Shown: one piece after another, positions 17,598 to 26,253 of the stretch | Numbering within the stretch: the first letter of the stretch is position 1 | Layout: each line of letters begins with the position of its first letter | Program-made: the position numbers and the translations under genes | From: Saccharomonospora xinjiangensis XJ-54 | GTDB taxonomy: Bacteria; Actinomycetota; Actinomycetes; Mycobacteriales; Pseudonocardiaceae | DNA: 64,000 nt | NCBI RefSeq assembly: GCF_000258175.1 | Contig: NZ_JH636049.1 | Span: forward strand, 4,069,482 to 4,133,481 | Reading direction: 5' to 3' | The notes under the pieces: model-generated | The model's input: only the letters and a program-made list of their open reading frames with translations | What the model was told of the DNA's origin: nothing | Databases searched by the model: none

Positions 17598-19145
17598 TCA
17601 CGCCGGGCACAGCGTCCCGTCGCGCGGCACCTCGCCGTCCACGAGGAACGCGGTGACCTCCTCGCCGACGCACGGCGAGCCCAGTGCCCCGTGCCCCGCG
17701 CCCTGCCATGCGACGCGCACCGCGCTGGGGATCTGCTCAGCAGCCCTGACGGTGCCCTTCTCGGGCGTCAGTGGGTCGGTGGCGGTGCTGATCACCAGCA
17801 GGGGCGGGGCTTCGGGGGACCCGAGTGCCGGTTTGTCCTCCTGACGGCTCGGCCACGGGCTGCACCACACAAGGTGTTGCGCCAGCACGGGGCCGAAGAC
17901 GGGATGCCGGGTGCCGAGTGTGCGGGCGGTCTCGCGGAGCCGGTCGTTCGGGAGGCGCTCCACAGTGTCGTTGCAGCGGGTGACCAGTTCCGCGTCCGTC
18001 CTCGGCGGCCAGGTGGCCTCGCCGGCCAGCCAGGGCTGGACGAACTCGAAGAGCCGGGTGCTGTCGCCCTTGCGGGCGGCGGCGACGGCGTCGGCGAGTT
18101 CGGGCCAGCGCTGCGACTCGGAGAGTCCCGCGAGCACCGCCCTGCGCACGAGAACGGAACTCAGCCTGTGCTCACCTGCCCGCAGCGGGTTCGCCTTGGC
18201 GTCGTCGGCGAGTTCGGCCACGGCGGCACGGGCGTCGTCACCCAGCGGGCAGTTCCGGCGCACGCAGTCGGCGGCGAATTCGTCGAGTGCCGCCTCCGCG
18301 GCCGCCGCCACGTCCGACATCACCGTGGGCAGGTCGGTCGAGGGGTCGGGAACACCGTCGAGCACGATCCTTCCCGCGTGATCGGGGTAGCGCGCCGCGT
18401 AGTAGGCGGCGGGGGTTGACCCGTCGCCGTGCCCCAGGATGTTGAGCCGCTCGACGCCGAGCTGTGCCCGCAGCTCCTCCAGATCGCCTGCCGTGCGCCA
18501 GCTGTCGTAGGCGGTCTGGACGTCCTCCAGCGTGATGGCGCACTGCTGCCCCGCCGTCCTCGCCGCGTCGAGCAGGGGGTCGATCGTGGTGGTGGGGTCG
18601 TGGTCGAGGAGGGTCTCGCGTTCGACGTCGGGCACGCAGCGCACCGGGTCGGAGGTGCCGGTGCCCCGGCGATCGACCCCGATGAGGGAGAAGGTCTCCA
18701 GCAGCTCGCCGGGCAGCGTCTCGGCGAGCCGCACCGCGTACCGGGTGCCCGGCTCGCCCGAGACGTCGTTCAGCACCACCAGCGGGATGCGGCCGTCGCC
18801 CACCTTGGTCAGCCCCATCCTGGTGAGCCCGAGCCCGGGAAGTCCCGGAGCGTCCAGCGGGACCGTGATCCGTGCGCAGGACACGGTGTGCGCGCTGCCG
18901 CCCGCATCGAGGTCCCCCTGCCGGTCAGGGTCGCACTCTCCCCAGGGCAGCGACGACGCCTTCGGTTCCGCGAGGCCGGGCAGCGGCACGGCGCGGGAGG
19001 TGCCCGCGCTCGGTGGCGGTGCGGGTGCGCCGTCGTCCTCCAGCACAGCGGGCCGCGACGACGGTCCCGCCGTACATCCCGAGGCGACCAGCGCGGCCAA
19101 GGCGGACACCACAAGCTGTCGGCGAGCACGACCACGGCGTGGCAC
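17598..19145 (-). CDS. Exported alpha/beta-hydrolase (tripeptidyl-aminopeptidase-like) lacking the usual Ser
   Basis: 515 residues from the GTG at complement 19145 (GAGG 9 bases upstream). ATG at 19196 would add 17 residues. The basic start, hydrophobic core and SGC suggest a lipoprotein signal, with Cys24 as the anchor. The body matches the SlpD/E-type proteases, with LVVLNDVSGEPGTRYAV, a DRRGTGTSDP block and a C-terminal TAP-like domain. Asp (ATDPLTP) and His (GAGHGAL) of the triad are visible. The nucleophile elbow, normally GxSxG, reads LGHGDGS with Gly240 where Ser is expected. Activity is therefore doubtful; it may be a binding protein or use another residue. Confidence 0.82.
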   Translation of the reverse strand: MPRRGRARRQLVVSALAALVASGCTAGPSSRPAVLEDDGAPAPPPSAGTSRAVPLPGLAEPKASSLPWGECDPDRQGDLDAGGSAHTVSCARITVPLDAPGLPGLGLTRMGLTKVGDGRIPLVVLNDVSGEPGTRYAVRLAETLPGELLETFSLIGVDRRGTGTSDPVRCVPDVERETLLDHDPTTTIDPLLDAARTAGQQCAITLEDVQTAYDSWRTAGDLEELRAQLGVERLNILGHGDGSTPAAYYAARYPDHAGRIVLDGVPDPSTDLPTVMSDVAAAAEAALDEFAADCVRRNCPLGDDARAAVAELADDAKANPLRAGEHRLSSVLVRRAVLAGLSESQRWPELADAVAAARKGDSTRLFEFVQPWLAGEATWPPRTDAELVTRCNDTVERLPNDRLRETARTLGTRHPVFGPVLAQHLVWCSPWPSRQEDKPALGSPEAPPLLVISTATDPLTPEKGTVRAAEQIPSAVRVAWQGAGHGALGSPCVGEEVTAFLVDGEVPRDGTLCPA

Positions 19146-19226
19146 GGAACCGGTCCTCACTTCCTGTGACTGACTCTGCGGCGGCAACCTTGGCACGGCG
19201 GCGGTGAGGCGCCGGTGAGCGGGTCC

Positions 19227-20039
19227 TCACCCCTTGTGCCGTCCGGTGCTGTCGGCTCTGCGGTAACGCAGCATGAGGAACCCGTCCTCGTGCAGCACGG
19301 AGTCCAGTCGCAGCGTCCTGGGCACCGGGCTGGGAATGCCCGCCGCGATGCGCTGCGAACCGGCGCCGGCCAGCAGTGGCGCGACGGTGAGGCACAGTTG
19401 ATCGACCGAGTCGGCGGCCACCAGCGCCGCGAACAGCTGCGGCCCACCCTCGCAGTTGACGCGCAACAGGCCCCGCTCGGCGAGCGCCGCGAGCGTCGCC
19501 CTCGGGTCCACCGTTCCGGCCCCGGCCTCGATCACGTCGATCCCAGCGGCGGTGAGGTCGGCCTTGCGGTGGCGCGGCGCATCGGTCGTGGTGACGACGA
19601 TCGGGGGCACCTCGGTGTCGGTCACGATCGGATCGTCAGGGGTGACGCGGCACGAGCCCGTGACCACCGCGATGGGCGGGAGCGGGTTCAAACCGAGGCG
19701 GCGGCGGCGTTCCACCCGCAGTTCCCTCGGTCGCACACCCCGGTACCCCTCGGCCTGCGCCGTGCCTGCCCCGACGAGGATCACATCAGCGAGGTCGCGG
19801 CCCAGCGCGAAGATCCGCTTGTCCGCGGGGTGCGACAGACCTTCCGAACGGTCCGAAACGGACACCGCGCCGTCGGCCGACGACACGAAGTTGACCTGTA
19901 CCCACGGGCGCGTCAACCCGGCGGGGTAGTCGTAGAGGCGTTCGAGTTCGGCGTCGGACACGCCGTCCGGCACAGGCCCGGAAGGGGCGCCGGGGACGCT
20001 GGAAACGCTGGTGGGCAGAAGGCGGTGCACGACAGCCAT
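19227..20039 (-). CDS. RibD C-terminal-domain reductase (pyrimidine reductase family)
   Basis: 270 residues of the dihydrofolate-reductase-like fold. RPWVQVNFVSSADGAVS near the N-terminus, then DKRIFALGRDLADVILVGAGTA and NCEGGPQLFAALVAAD (NADPH site) identify the RibD C-terminal domain. The family reduces the ribosyl side chain of an aminopyrimidine in riboflavin synthesis, but stand-alone actinobacterial copies away from other rib genes, like this one, may have other substrates. No deaminase domain is fused to it. The ATG at complement 20039 is used; the ZapE gene is divergent 56 bases away. Confidence 0.85.
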   Translation of the reverse strand: MAVVHRLLPTSVSSVPGAPSGPVPDGVSDAELERLYDYPAGLTRPWVQVNFVSSADGAVSVSDRSEGLSHPADKRIFALGRDLADVILVGAGTAQAEGYRGVRPRELRVERRRRLGLNPLPPIAVVTGSCRVTPDDPIVTDTEVPPIVVTTTDAPRHRKADLTAAGIDVIEAGAGTVDPRATLAALAERGLLRVNCEGGPQLFAALVAADSVDQLCLTVAPLLAGAGSQRIAAGIPSPVPRTLRLDSVLHEDGFLMLRYRRADSTGRHKG

Positions 20040-20095
20040 CACAACACGGGCCGACACCCGGAGGCAGCACGGGGGCAGCACATACGCTGGTCCGT

Positions 20096-21154
20096 ATGCC
20101 GACAGAGCAGCTCACCGCGCGCCGCCCCGAGATCGCTCCGGAGGAACTGGTCTCGACGCTGGTACCCCCGCCCCGCTTCGACGGCGTGCGGTTCTCCACC
20201 TACGTGCCCAACCCGGCCGAGCCGAGCCAGGCCGACGCGGTCGCGACGTGTTCCGCGTTCGCCGAGCGGGTCGGCTTCTCCGGTGGCGGCGCGAGGGGCT
20301 GGCGGGCGCTGTTCGGGCGCGGCAGCCCGCGCCAGGGCCGTCCCGGCCTCTACCTCGACGGCGGTTTCGGCGTCGGCAAGACCCACCTGCTCGCGTCGCT
20401 GTGGCACGCGGTGCCGGGCCCGAAGGCGTACGGGACGTTCGTGGAACTCACGCACGTGGTGGGAGCGCTCGGGTTCGGCGAGGCGGTGCGGCGCCTGTCG
20501 GGCCATCGGCTGCTGGCGATCGACGAGTTCGAACTCGACGATCCAGGTGACACGATGCTCGTCAACCGGTTGCTGAGGGAGCTGACCGACGCGGGCGTTT
20601 ACGTCGCGGCGACGTCGAACACACTGCCCGACAAGCTCGGTGAGGGCCGGTTCGCGGCCGACGACTTCCTGCGCGAGATCCAGTCGCTGTCGGCGAAGTT
20701 CGACGTCGTGCGCGTGGACGGCCCCGACTACCGGCACCGTGGCCTTCCCGAGCCGCCCGCGCCGCGCACCGACGACGATCTCGCTGCCTCGGCGCTGGCG
20801 TGGCCCGGCTCGACGCTGGATGACTTCGACGCGCTGTGCGACCACCTCGCGACGCTGCATCCCTCCCGGTACGGCAGGCTCGTGGACGGCGTGGCCGCCG
20901 TGCACCTTCGCGGCGTGCGGCCCGCAGGGGACCAGGCGCTGGCGTTGCGGCTGGTGGCGTTCGCCGACCGGCTCTACGACAGGGCGATCCCGGTGCTCGT
21001 CTCCGGTGCCTCGCTCGGCGAGCTGTTCGACGAGGACATGCTCGCGGGCGGCTACCGCAAGAAGTACCTGAGGGCCGTGAGCAGGCTCACCGCCCTGGCT
21101 CGGGACGCCGAGGGCAGGCAGACCCGGGCGGCTTCGCCCGGCGCTCCGGCCTGA
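20096..21154 (+). CDS. zapE: ZapE/AFG1-type ATPase
   Basis: 352-residue AAA-type ATPase. Walker A GGFGVGKTH (89-97) and Walker B LLAIDEFELDD (139-149) are intact. The sensor region VYVAATSNTLPDKLGEGRFAADDFL is typical. E. coli ZapE acts at the division ring and its eukaryotic relative in mitochondrial protein quality control; the actinobacterial role is less clear. ATG start. Its last 68 bases overlap, on the opposite strand, the 3' end of the PAP2 gene. Confidence 0.9.
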   Translation: MPTEQLTARRPEIAPEELVSTLVPPPRFDGVRFSTYVPNPAEPSQADAVATCSAFAERVGFSGGGARGWRALFGRGSPRQGRPGLYLDGGFGVGKTHLLASLWHAVPGPKAYGTFVELTHVVGALGFGEAVRRLSGHRLLAIDEFELDDPGDTMLVNRLLRELTDAGVYVAATSNTLPDKLGEGRFAADDFLREIQSLSAKFDVVRVDGPDYRHRGLPEPPAPRTDDDLAASALAWPGSTLDDFDALCDHLATLHPSRYGRLVDGVAAVHLRGVRPAGDQALALRLVAFADRLYDRAIPVLVSGASLGELFDEDMLAGGYRKKYLRAVSRLTALARDAEGRQTRAASPGAPA

Positions 21155-21767
21155 ACACGGCGTTGCCGAGCAGGGCGAGGCCCGACACCACTGCCACGGC
21201 GGTAGCCGCACCGCCCACCACGTCGGTGAGGTAGTGGTACTCGAGTGCCGCCATGCCGACGGCGGCGCCCGCCGTGAGCCCGGTGCCGCAGCCGATCGTC
21301 AGCAGCCGGGCGCGGCGCGTCCCGGCCAACAGCACCAGGACGGTGAGTGTGGCGACGAGACTGACGGTGTGGCCGCTGGGATAGGCGAGGTGGTCGTCGT
21401 AGTGGCGTCCGAACATCGGTTTCAGCACCCAGGTGTTGACCGCCACCGCCACCGAGGGGCCCGCGACGGCGAGCACGACGACGTCGGCCCGCCGCCGCAC
21501 GACACCGAACCCGGCGATCATCGCGAGGACGGTGAGCACCACCAGCGGCTCCGTCGGCGTGACGAGCGCCTGTGGCACCCACGGCACCCAGGTTTGCCCC
21601 GTGTCGCCGAGCGCGCGTTCGACACCGGCCTCGAACGCGGCGTCGAGACCGGTCGGGGACCGCTGCCCCGCCACAGCGGCGCCGAGCGTGAGCGCGAACG
21701 CCCCGCACAGCGCCGCCACGGCCGCCACGGCCCGAACCGGCGTCGCGACGGCAGGGCCGCCTGTCAT
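21087..21767 (-). CDS. PAP2-family membrane phosphatase
   Basis: 226 residues with about six membrane helices. The three phosphatase motifs are present: KPMFGRHYDD (C1), YPSGHTVS (C2) and EYHYLTDVVGG (C3, with His and Asp). The family removes phosphate from lipid phosphates such as undecaprenyl diphosphate or phosphatidate. It overlaps the rocD stop by 4 bases (ATGA at 21764-21767), so it is translated after rocD; a functional link between the two is not obvious. The C-terminal tail is basic and lies within the overlap with zapE. Confidence 0.87.
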   Translation of the reverse strand: MTGGPAVATPVRAVAAVAALCGAFALTLGAAVAGQRSPTGLDAAFEAGVERALGDTGQTWVPWVPQALVTPTEPLVVLTVLAMIAGFGVVRRRADVVVLAVAGPSVAVAVNTWVLKPMFGRHYDDHLAYPSGHTVSLVATLTVLVLLAGTRRARLLTIGCGTGLTAGAAVGMAALEYHYLTDVVGGAATAVAVVSGLALLGNAVFRPERRAKPPGSACPRRPEPGR

Positions 21768-22999
21768 CGCATGCCGACGACCTCGGCGAGCGCGTCAACG
21801 CCGCGGTCCAGTTCCCGCTCCTCGATGACCAGCGGAGGAGCGAGGCGCAACGTGTGACCGTGGGTCTCCTTGCACAGCACGCCGCGCTTCATCAGCGCCT
21901 CGGACGCCTCACGGCCGGTGAGGCCGTCCTCGGCGAGATCGACCCCGGCCCACAGGCCGCGTCCCCGCACGGCGGAGACCCCGTTGCCGACCAGTTCGGA
22001 CAGCCGTTCGTGCAGGTGCGCGCCCAGCGCCGTCGAACGCTGCTGGAACTCCCCTGTGGACAGCAGGCGGATCACGGCCCTGCCCACCGCGCAGGCGAGC
22101 GGGTTGCCGCCGAAGGTGGAACCGTGCTCACCGGGGCGAAGCACGCCGAGCACGTCGGCGCGCCCGACCACGGCCGACACCGGCATGATGCCGCCGCCGA
22201 GAGCCTTGCCCAGCGTGTAGAGGTCCGCCGTGATGCGCTCGTGGTCCAGCGCGAAGATCGTGCCGGTACGGGCCAGGCCCGACTGGATCTCGTCGGCGAT
22301 CAGCAGCGTGTTCGCCTCGTCACACAGCCTGCGGGCCTCGGCGAGGTAGCCGTCCGGCGGCACGATCACACCGGCCTCGCCCTGAATTGGCTCCAGCAGC
22401 ACCGCCGCCGTGTTCTCGGTGATCGCCTCGGCCAGCGCGGCGGCGTCACCGTAGGGCACGACGACGAATCCCGGCGTGAACGGGCCGAAGTCGGCGCGGG
22501 CCTCGTCGTCGGTGGAGAAGGAGACGATGGTGGTGGTGCGGCCGTGGAAGTTCGAGCCGGCCACCACGATCTGCGCCTGGTTCTCGGCGACCCCCTTCAC
22601 GCGGTAGGCCCACTTGCGCGCGACCTTGAGCGCGGACTCGACGGCCTCCGCACCGGAGTTCATCGGAAGCACCATCTCGGTGCCGGTCAGTTCGGCGAGT
22701 TCGCGGCAGAACGAACCGAGCTGGTCGTGGTGGAACGCGCGCGAGGTGAGCGTGACCCGCCCGAGCTGCTCGGTGGCCGCCCGCACCAGGTCGGGGTGGC
22801 GGTGGCCGAAGTTCAACGCGGAATAGCCGGACAGGAAGTCGAGGTAACGCTCGCCCTGCACATCGGTCACCCAGGCGCCCTCGGCTTCGGCGATCACGAC
22901 GGGCAACGGATGGTAGTTGTGCGTGCTCCAGCGCTCGTCGAGTGCGATGTACCCGGCGGCGCTGCTGGTCTCTGCGGACTTGTCGGCGAACGTCGTCAT
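21764..22999 (-). CDS. rocD: Ornithine aminotransferase
   Basis: PLP enzyme converting ornithine and 2-oxoglutarate to glutamate semialdehyde and glutamate. 411 residues. FLSGYSALNFGHRHP, MNSGAEAVESALKVARKW, GSNFHGRTT, the PLP Asp in LIADEIQSGLARTG and the Schiff-base K265 in TLGKALGGG are all family hallmarks; the last distinguishes it well within class III aminotransferases. ATG at complement 22999. It heads a two-gene unit with the PAP2 gene. The 175-base region upstream is shared with the divergent S9 peptidase gene. Confidence 0.93.
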   Translation of the reverse strand: MTTFADKSAETSSAAGYIALDERWSTHNYHPLPVVIAEAEGAWVTDVQGERYLDFLSGYSALNFGHRHPDLVRAATEQLGRVTLTSRAFHHDQLGSFCRELAELTGTEMVLPMNSGAEAVESALKVARKWAYRVKGVAENQAQIVVAGSNFHGRTTTIVSFSTDDEARADFGPFTPGFVVVPYGDAAALAEAITENTAAVLLEPIQGEAGVIVPPDGYLAEARRLCDEANTLLIADEIQSGLARTGTIFALDHERITADLYTLGKALGGGIMPVSAVVGRADVLGVLRPGEHGSTFGGNPLACAVGRAVIRLLSTGEFQQRSTALGAHLHERLSELVGNGVSAVRGRGLWAGVDLAEDGLTGREASEALMKRGVLCKETHGHTLRLAPPLVIEERELDRGVDALAEVVGMR

Positions 23000-23174
23000 G
23001 CGTTCAGACTAGGACGAAGCATCCGGCGAAATCAGCCGGGAAACATTGCCGGCTGCCGTCGTTCGTTGCGAATTCCGGCCTGAGTGGACACGGATCGTTG
23101 CGCACGCACGTGAAGATCACGGATGGGGGCGGCGACTGGCCTCGCCGGTGTGGCGTCTGCGACAGTGGGACCTC

Positions 23175-25271
23175 GTGACGGACGATCTCTCATTCCTTCG
23201 CCGCCAGGCCAGGACCCAGCGGTTCACGCTCGGAACACCGAAGAATTTCCTCGTCGGAGGAGACGGTGACCGGGTGCTGTTCCTGCGGTCGCGGTCGGCG
23301 ACCGACCCCCGCAACAGCCTGCTCTGCCTCGATGTGCGCACCGGCGAGGAGTCCACGGTCGTGGATCCCGCCGCCTTGGTGCCGGGAGAGGAGGAGCTGC
23401 CTGCCGAGGAACGCGCTCGCCGCGAGCGGGCGAGGGAGACCTCGGGCGGCGTGGTCGGCTACGCGGCGGACGACGCGCTGAGCGTCGTGGCCTTCCCGCT
23501 GTCGGGCAAGCTGTTCACGGCACGGCTCGACGGCGGTGAACCCCGCCTGCTGGTGGACGCGGCCGTGGTCGATCCGAGGCCCGACCCCGTCGGCAGTCAC
23601 GTGGCCTACGTCAGCGACCGCAGGCTGCGCGTCGTGGACCTCGGCACGGGTGCCGATCGCGTTCTCACCGAGGACGAGGGCCCCGACGTCACCTGGGGCC
23701 TCGCCGAGTTCATCGCCGCGGAGGAACTGAGCAGGACGCGCGGCTACTGGTGGTCGCCCGACGGCCAGAGCCTGCTGGTGCAGCGCACCGACCGCTCGCG
23801 GGTGCCGACGTGGACCATCGCCGATCCCGCCAACCCCGGCACTCCCGCCACCACGACGGCGTATCCGGCTGCGGGAACCACCAACGCGGTGGTGTCGCTG
23901 TCGTTCATCGGCCTCGACGGCAGCAGGGTCGATGTCGAGCGGGGCGACTGGGAGTACCTCGTGTCCGCGCACTGGTCGGCCTCCGGCGACCCGCTCGTCG
24001 CGGTCGCCCCGCGCGACCAGCGGCGCATCGATGTCTACGCGCTCGACCCGCGTGACGGTTCGGCGCGGCTGCTGCACAGCGAGACGGACCAGCGCTGGGT
24101 CGAGGTCGTCACGGGCGTGCCGGCGTGGACCACCGACGGCAGGCTCGTGCACGTGGCAGTTCGCGACGACACCTATCGCCTCCTCATCGACGGCGAGCCG
24201 GTGACGCCGAGGGGATTGCAGGTGCGGTCGGTGCTCGACGTGGGCGCCGAGGTGCTGTTCTCCGGCTCGGAGGGCGACCCGACGCAGATCCACGTGTACC
24301 GCACCAGCGGCGGCAGTGTGCAGCGTCTGTCCGGAGTGGATGGCGTGCACATCGGTGCGGGCACGGCCGAGGTGACCGTGCTGTCCAGTTGGAGCCTCTC
24401 CCACAGCGGCCCTGCGGTGTCGGTGCTGCGCGACGGCGAGCACGTCGCCGACATCGCCTCGTTCCCGATGGACCCGGGGCTGGAACCGCGCCCGGTGTGG
24501 CTGACCCTCGGCGAGCGTAAGTTGCGGGCGGCGCTGCTGCTGCCGACGGGGCGCGAGGTGGGCGACGGCGGCGAGTCTCTGCCGGTGCTGCTCGACCCCT
24601 ACGGCGGCCCGCACGCGCAGCGGGTACTCCAGAGCCGCAACGCCTTCCTCACCCCGCAGTGGCTCGCCGACCAGGGTTTCGCCGTTCTGGTGGCCGACGG
24701 CAGGGGCACGCCGGGCAGGGGGAACGCCTGGGAGAAGGAGATCCACCACTCGTTCGCCGACGTGACGCTGGCTGACCAGGTGGACGCCCTGCACGCCGCC
24801 GCCGAGCGGTATCCCGGCCTGCTCGACCTCAGCCGCGTGGCCATCAGGGGCTGGTCGTACGGCGGGTATCTTTCGGCGCTGGCGGTGCTGCGCAGGCCCG
24901 ACGTGTTCCACGCCGCCGTCGCAGGGGCCCCGGTGACCGATTGGTCCCTCTACGACACCGCCTACACCGAGCGGTACCTCGGGCACCCCGACGAGGTCCC
25001 CGACGTCTACGAGCGCAACTCGCTGATCGCCGACGCGCCGTCGCTGAGCAGGCCGCTGATGATCGTGCACGGTCTCGCCGACGACAACGTGTTCGTCGCG
25101 CACGCGCTGCGGCTGTCGGGCGAGCTCCTCGCCGCGGGCCGCGAGCACGTGTTCCTTCCGCTCGTCGGCGCCACGCACATGACGCCGCAGGCCGAGGAGG
25201 TCGCCGAGAACCTCATGCTGACGCAGGTGCGCTGGCTGAAGCGGCAACTCGGCGTCGAAGCAGGAGGCTGA
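23175..25271 (+). CDS. S9-family prolyl peptidase (DPP-IV-like)
   Basis: 698 residues. The N-terminal beta-propeller (about 40-450) belongs to the DPP-IV N-terminal region, with EFIAAEELSRTRGYWWSPDG as the conserved Glu motif that holds the substrate N-terminus. The C-terminal alpha/beta-hydrolase has S561 in GWSYGG, D636 in GLADDNV and H668 in ATHMT. No signal peptide was seen, so it is probably cytoplasmic. GTG start at 23175 by family length; the ribosome site is weak. Expected activity: removal of Xaa-Pro dipeptides. The 21-base repeat array begins 14 bases after its stop. Confidence 0.92.
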   Translation: MTDDLSFLRRQARTQRFTLGTPKNFLVGGDGDRVLFLRSRSATDPRNSLLCLDVRTGEESTVVDPAALVPGEEELPAEERARRERARETSGGVVGYAADDALSVVAFPLSGKLFTARLDGGEPRLLVDAAVVDPRPDPVGSHVAYVSDRRLRVVDLGTGADRVLTEDEGPDVTWGLAEFIAAEELSRTRGYWWSPDGQSLLVQRTDRSRVPTWTIADPANPGTPATTTAYPAAGTTNAVVSLSFIGLDGSRVDVERGDWEYLVSAHWSASGDPLVAVAPRDQRRIDVYALDPRDGSARLLHSETDQRWVEVVTGVPAWTTDGRLVHVAVRDDTYRLLIDGEPVTPRGLQVRSVLDVGAEVLFSGSEGDPTQIHVYRTSGGSVQRLSGVDGVHIGAGTAEVTVLSSWSLSHSGPAVSVLRDGEHVADIASFPMDPGLEPRPVWLTLGERKLRAALLLPTGREVGDGGESLPVLLDPYGGPHAQRVLQSRNAFLTPQWLADQGFAVLVADGRGTPGRGNAWEKEIHHSFADVTLADQVDALHAAAERYPGLLDLSRVAIRGWSYGGYLSALAVLRRPDVFHAAVAGAPVTDWSLYDTAYTERYLGHPDEVPDVYERNSLIADAPSLSRPLMIVHGLADDNVFVAHALRLSGELLAAGREHVFLPLVGATHMTPQAEEVAENLMLTQVRWLKRQLGVEAGG

Positions 25272-25284
25272 CCCACCCGCACCG

Positions 25285-25389
25285 TGTCCGCACTTGTCGC
25301 ACGAGTGTTGGCAGTCTGTGCACTCGTGTCCGCACTTCTCGCGCGCGTGTCCGCAGTTTGTGCACGTGTGCTGGTACTTCTCGTACGCG
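25285..25389. repeat. Five-unit 21-base tandem repeat array
   Basis: Five adjacent 21-base units start at 25285, 25306, 25327, 25348 and 25369, followed by a partial sixth. Units 1, 3 and 4 open with TGTCCGCA; units 2 and 5 are more diverged. Odd units carry the CACTT-TCGC/CACTTCTCGCG form and even units the CAG-TTGTGCAC form, suggesting an older 42-base unit. Being a multiple of three, the array is open in several frames. On the minus strand one frame gives a heptad H-x-C-x-x-C-G. That frame has no usable start and no nearby stop, so I treat the array as non-coding. Confidence 0.85.
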
Positions 25390-25406
25390 TGTCGGGAGGT
25401 GCTGGA

Positions 25407-25436
25407 CAGGGGTCCGCTGACCGGCGCGGACCCCTG
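25407..25436. terminator. Bidirectional terminator hairpin between S9 peptidase and Ddn-like gene
   Basis: Perfect 11-bp stem CAGGGGTCCGC (25407-25417) / GCGGACCCCTG (25426-25436) with an 8-base loop. It sits between two converging genes. It lacks a T-run, as is common in actinobacteria. Confidence 0.75.
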
Positions 25437-25456
25437 GTGCGGTGTCAGGCTGTTTG

Positions 25457-25840
25457 TCAGGCTGTTTCGTCGAGGTAGACGAAGTCCGAAAGACCGAGCG
25501 CGGCCATCGGGCGGCGCAGGGCGCGCGGAGCGGCGGAGCAGGTCTCGTCGTGGACGAGCCTGGCCCCGCGCGGGCGCACGGTGCGGCCACGTGTGCGGAG
25601 TTCGCAGTGTCTTGCCGCGAGGACGTTGCGCACCCAGTCGGACTCCTTCCCGTACACGATCGTGATGGCGTAGCCCGGTTCGCCGGTGCGGAAGACGGCG
25701 ACAGGTGTGGAGTAGTGGCGGCCGGATCGGCGTCCGACGTGGTTCAGCACCCCCAACCCCGGTATCCACGGTGCCACGAGCCGGAGCGCACGGTTTGCGG
25801 CGACCCGGTTGAATCTCGCCAGCGTGCGAGGCAACGCCAT
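25457..25840 (-). CDS. Deazaflavin-dependent (Ddn-like) oxidoreductase-family protein
   Basis: 127 residues. GLGVLNHVGRRSGRHYSTPVAV and ITIVYGKESDWVRNVLAAR are hallmarks of the F420-dependent nitroreductase (Ddn) family, a split beta-barrel fold. The ATG at complement 25840 has GAGAGGAG upstream. Known relatives use reduced F420 to reduce quinones or nitro compounds; this one's substrate is unknown. The length is slightly short for the family, but the core is complete. It ends at the bidirectional hairpin, and the crcB pair lies upstream on the same strand. Confidence 0.85.
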   Translation of the reverse strand: MALPRTLARFNRVAANRALRLVAPWIPGLGVLNHVGRRSGRHYSTPVAVFRTGEPGYAITIVYGKESDWVRNVLAARHCELRTRGRTVRPRGARLVHDETCSAAPRALRRPMAALGLSDFVYLDETA

Positions 25841-25881
25841 CGTTTTCTCCTCTCGGGCAAGAATTCCCCCCTCGTTGAAAA

Positions 25882-26253
25882 CTAGCCGAGGAGCTCGCCG
25901 ATCGCGACACCGCCGGCCACCGCCAGCAGAGCCGATGCTGTCGTCACGGCCACGTTCGCCGCAGCCGTCCAGCGCCCGCCGTCGAGGAACAGCCGCAGTG
26001 TCTCGTAGCTGAACGTGGAGAACGTGGTGAGCGCCCCGCACAGCCCCACCGCCACGGCGGCGTGGCTCGCGCTTCCCGCCGCGCCGGTCAGTGTCGCGCC
26101 GGTGAGGACGCCGAGGACGGCGCTGCCGAGCATGTTGACACTCACCGTGCTCCACGGGAAATGGGAGCGCTGCCGGTGGCGCACCTGCGTGTCGAGCAGG
26201 TAACGCAGTGTCGCTCCGGCCGCCCCGCCCAGCAGGACCAGCAGAACGGTCAC
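25882..26253 (-). CDS. crcB: Fluoride ion channel subunit (CrcB/Fluc), second gene
   Basis: 123 residues, four membrane helices. GGAAGATLRYLL at the start, a central VNMLGSAVLGVLTG with the pore Asn, and GLCGALTTFSTFSYE with the Phe-box and central Thr-Thr-Phe are Fluc signatures. It overlaps the upstream crcB gene by 4 bases (GTGA), so the two are made together. In many Gram-positives two homologous Fluc proteins form a heterodimer for fluoride export. No fluoride riboswitch was recognised upstream of the pair. Confidence 0.9.
   Translation of the reverse strand: MTVLLVLLGGAAGATLRYLLDTQVRHRQRSHFPWSTVSVNMLGSAVLGVLTGATLTGAAGSASHAAVAVGLCGALTTFSTFSYETLRLFLDGGRWTAAANVAVTTASALLAVAGGVAIGELLG

Noticed and set aside
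25285..25389. CRISPR array
   Set aside because: Units are only 21 bases, contiguous and without unique spacers.
25284..25478. Plus-strand hydrophobic heptad-repeat frame over the repeat array
   Set aside because: It is a by-product of the 21-base repeat, has weak GC3 bias and no ribosome site at normal distance, and ends inside the next gene.
23190..25910. Very long open frame (906 codons) on the minus strand
   Set aside because: It is antisense to the complete S9 peptidase gene and to the Ddn-like gene, and its translation looks like shadow sequence.
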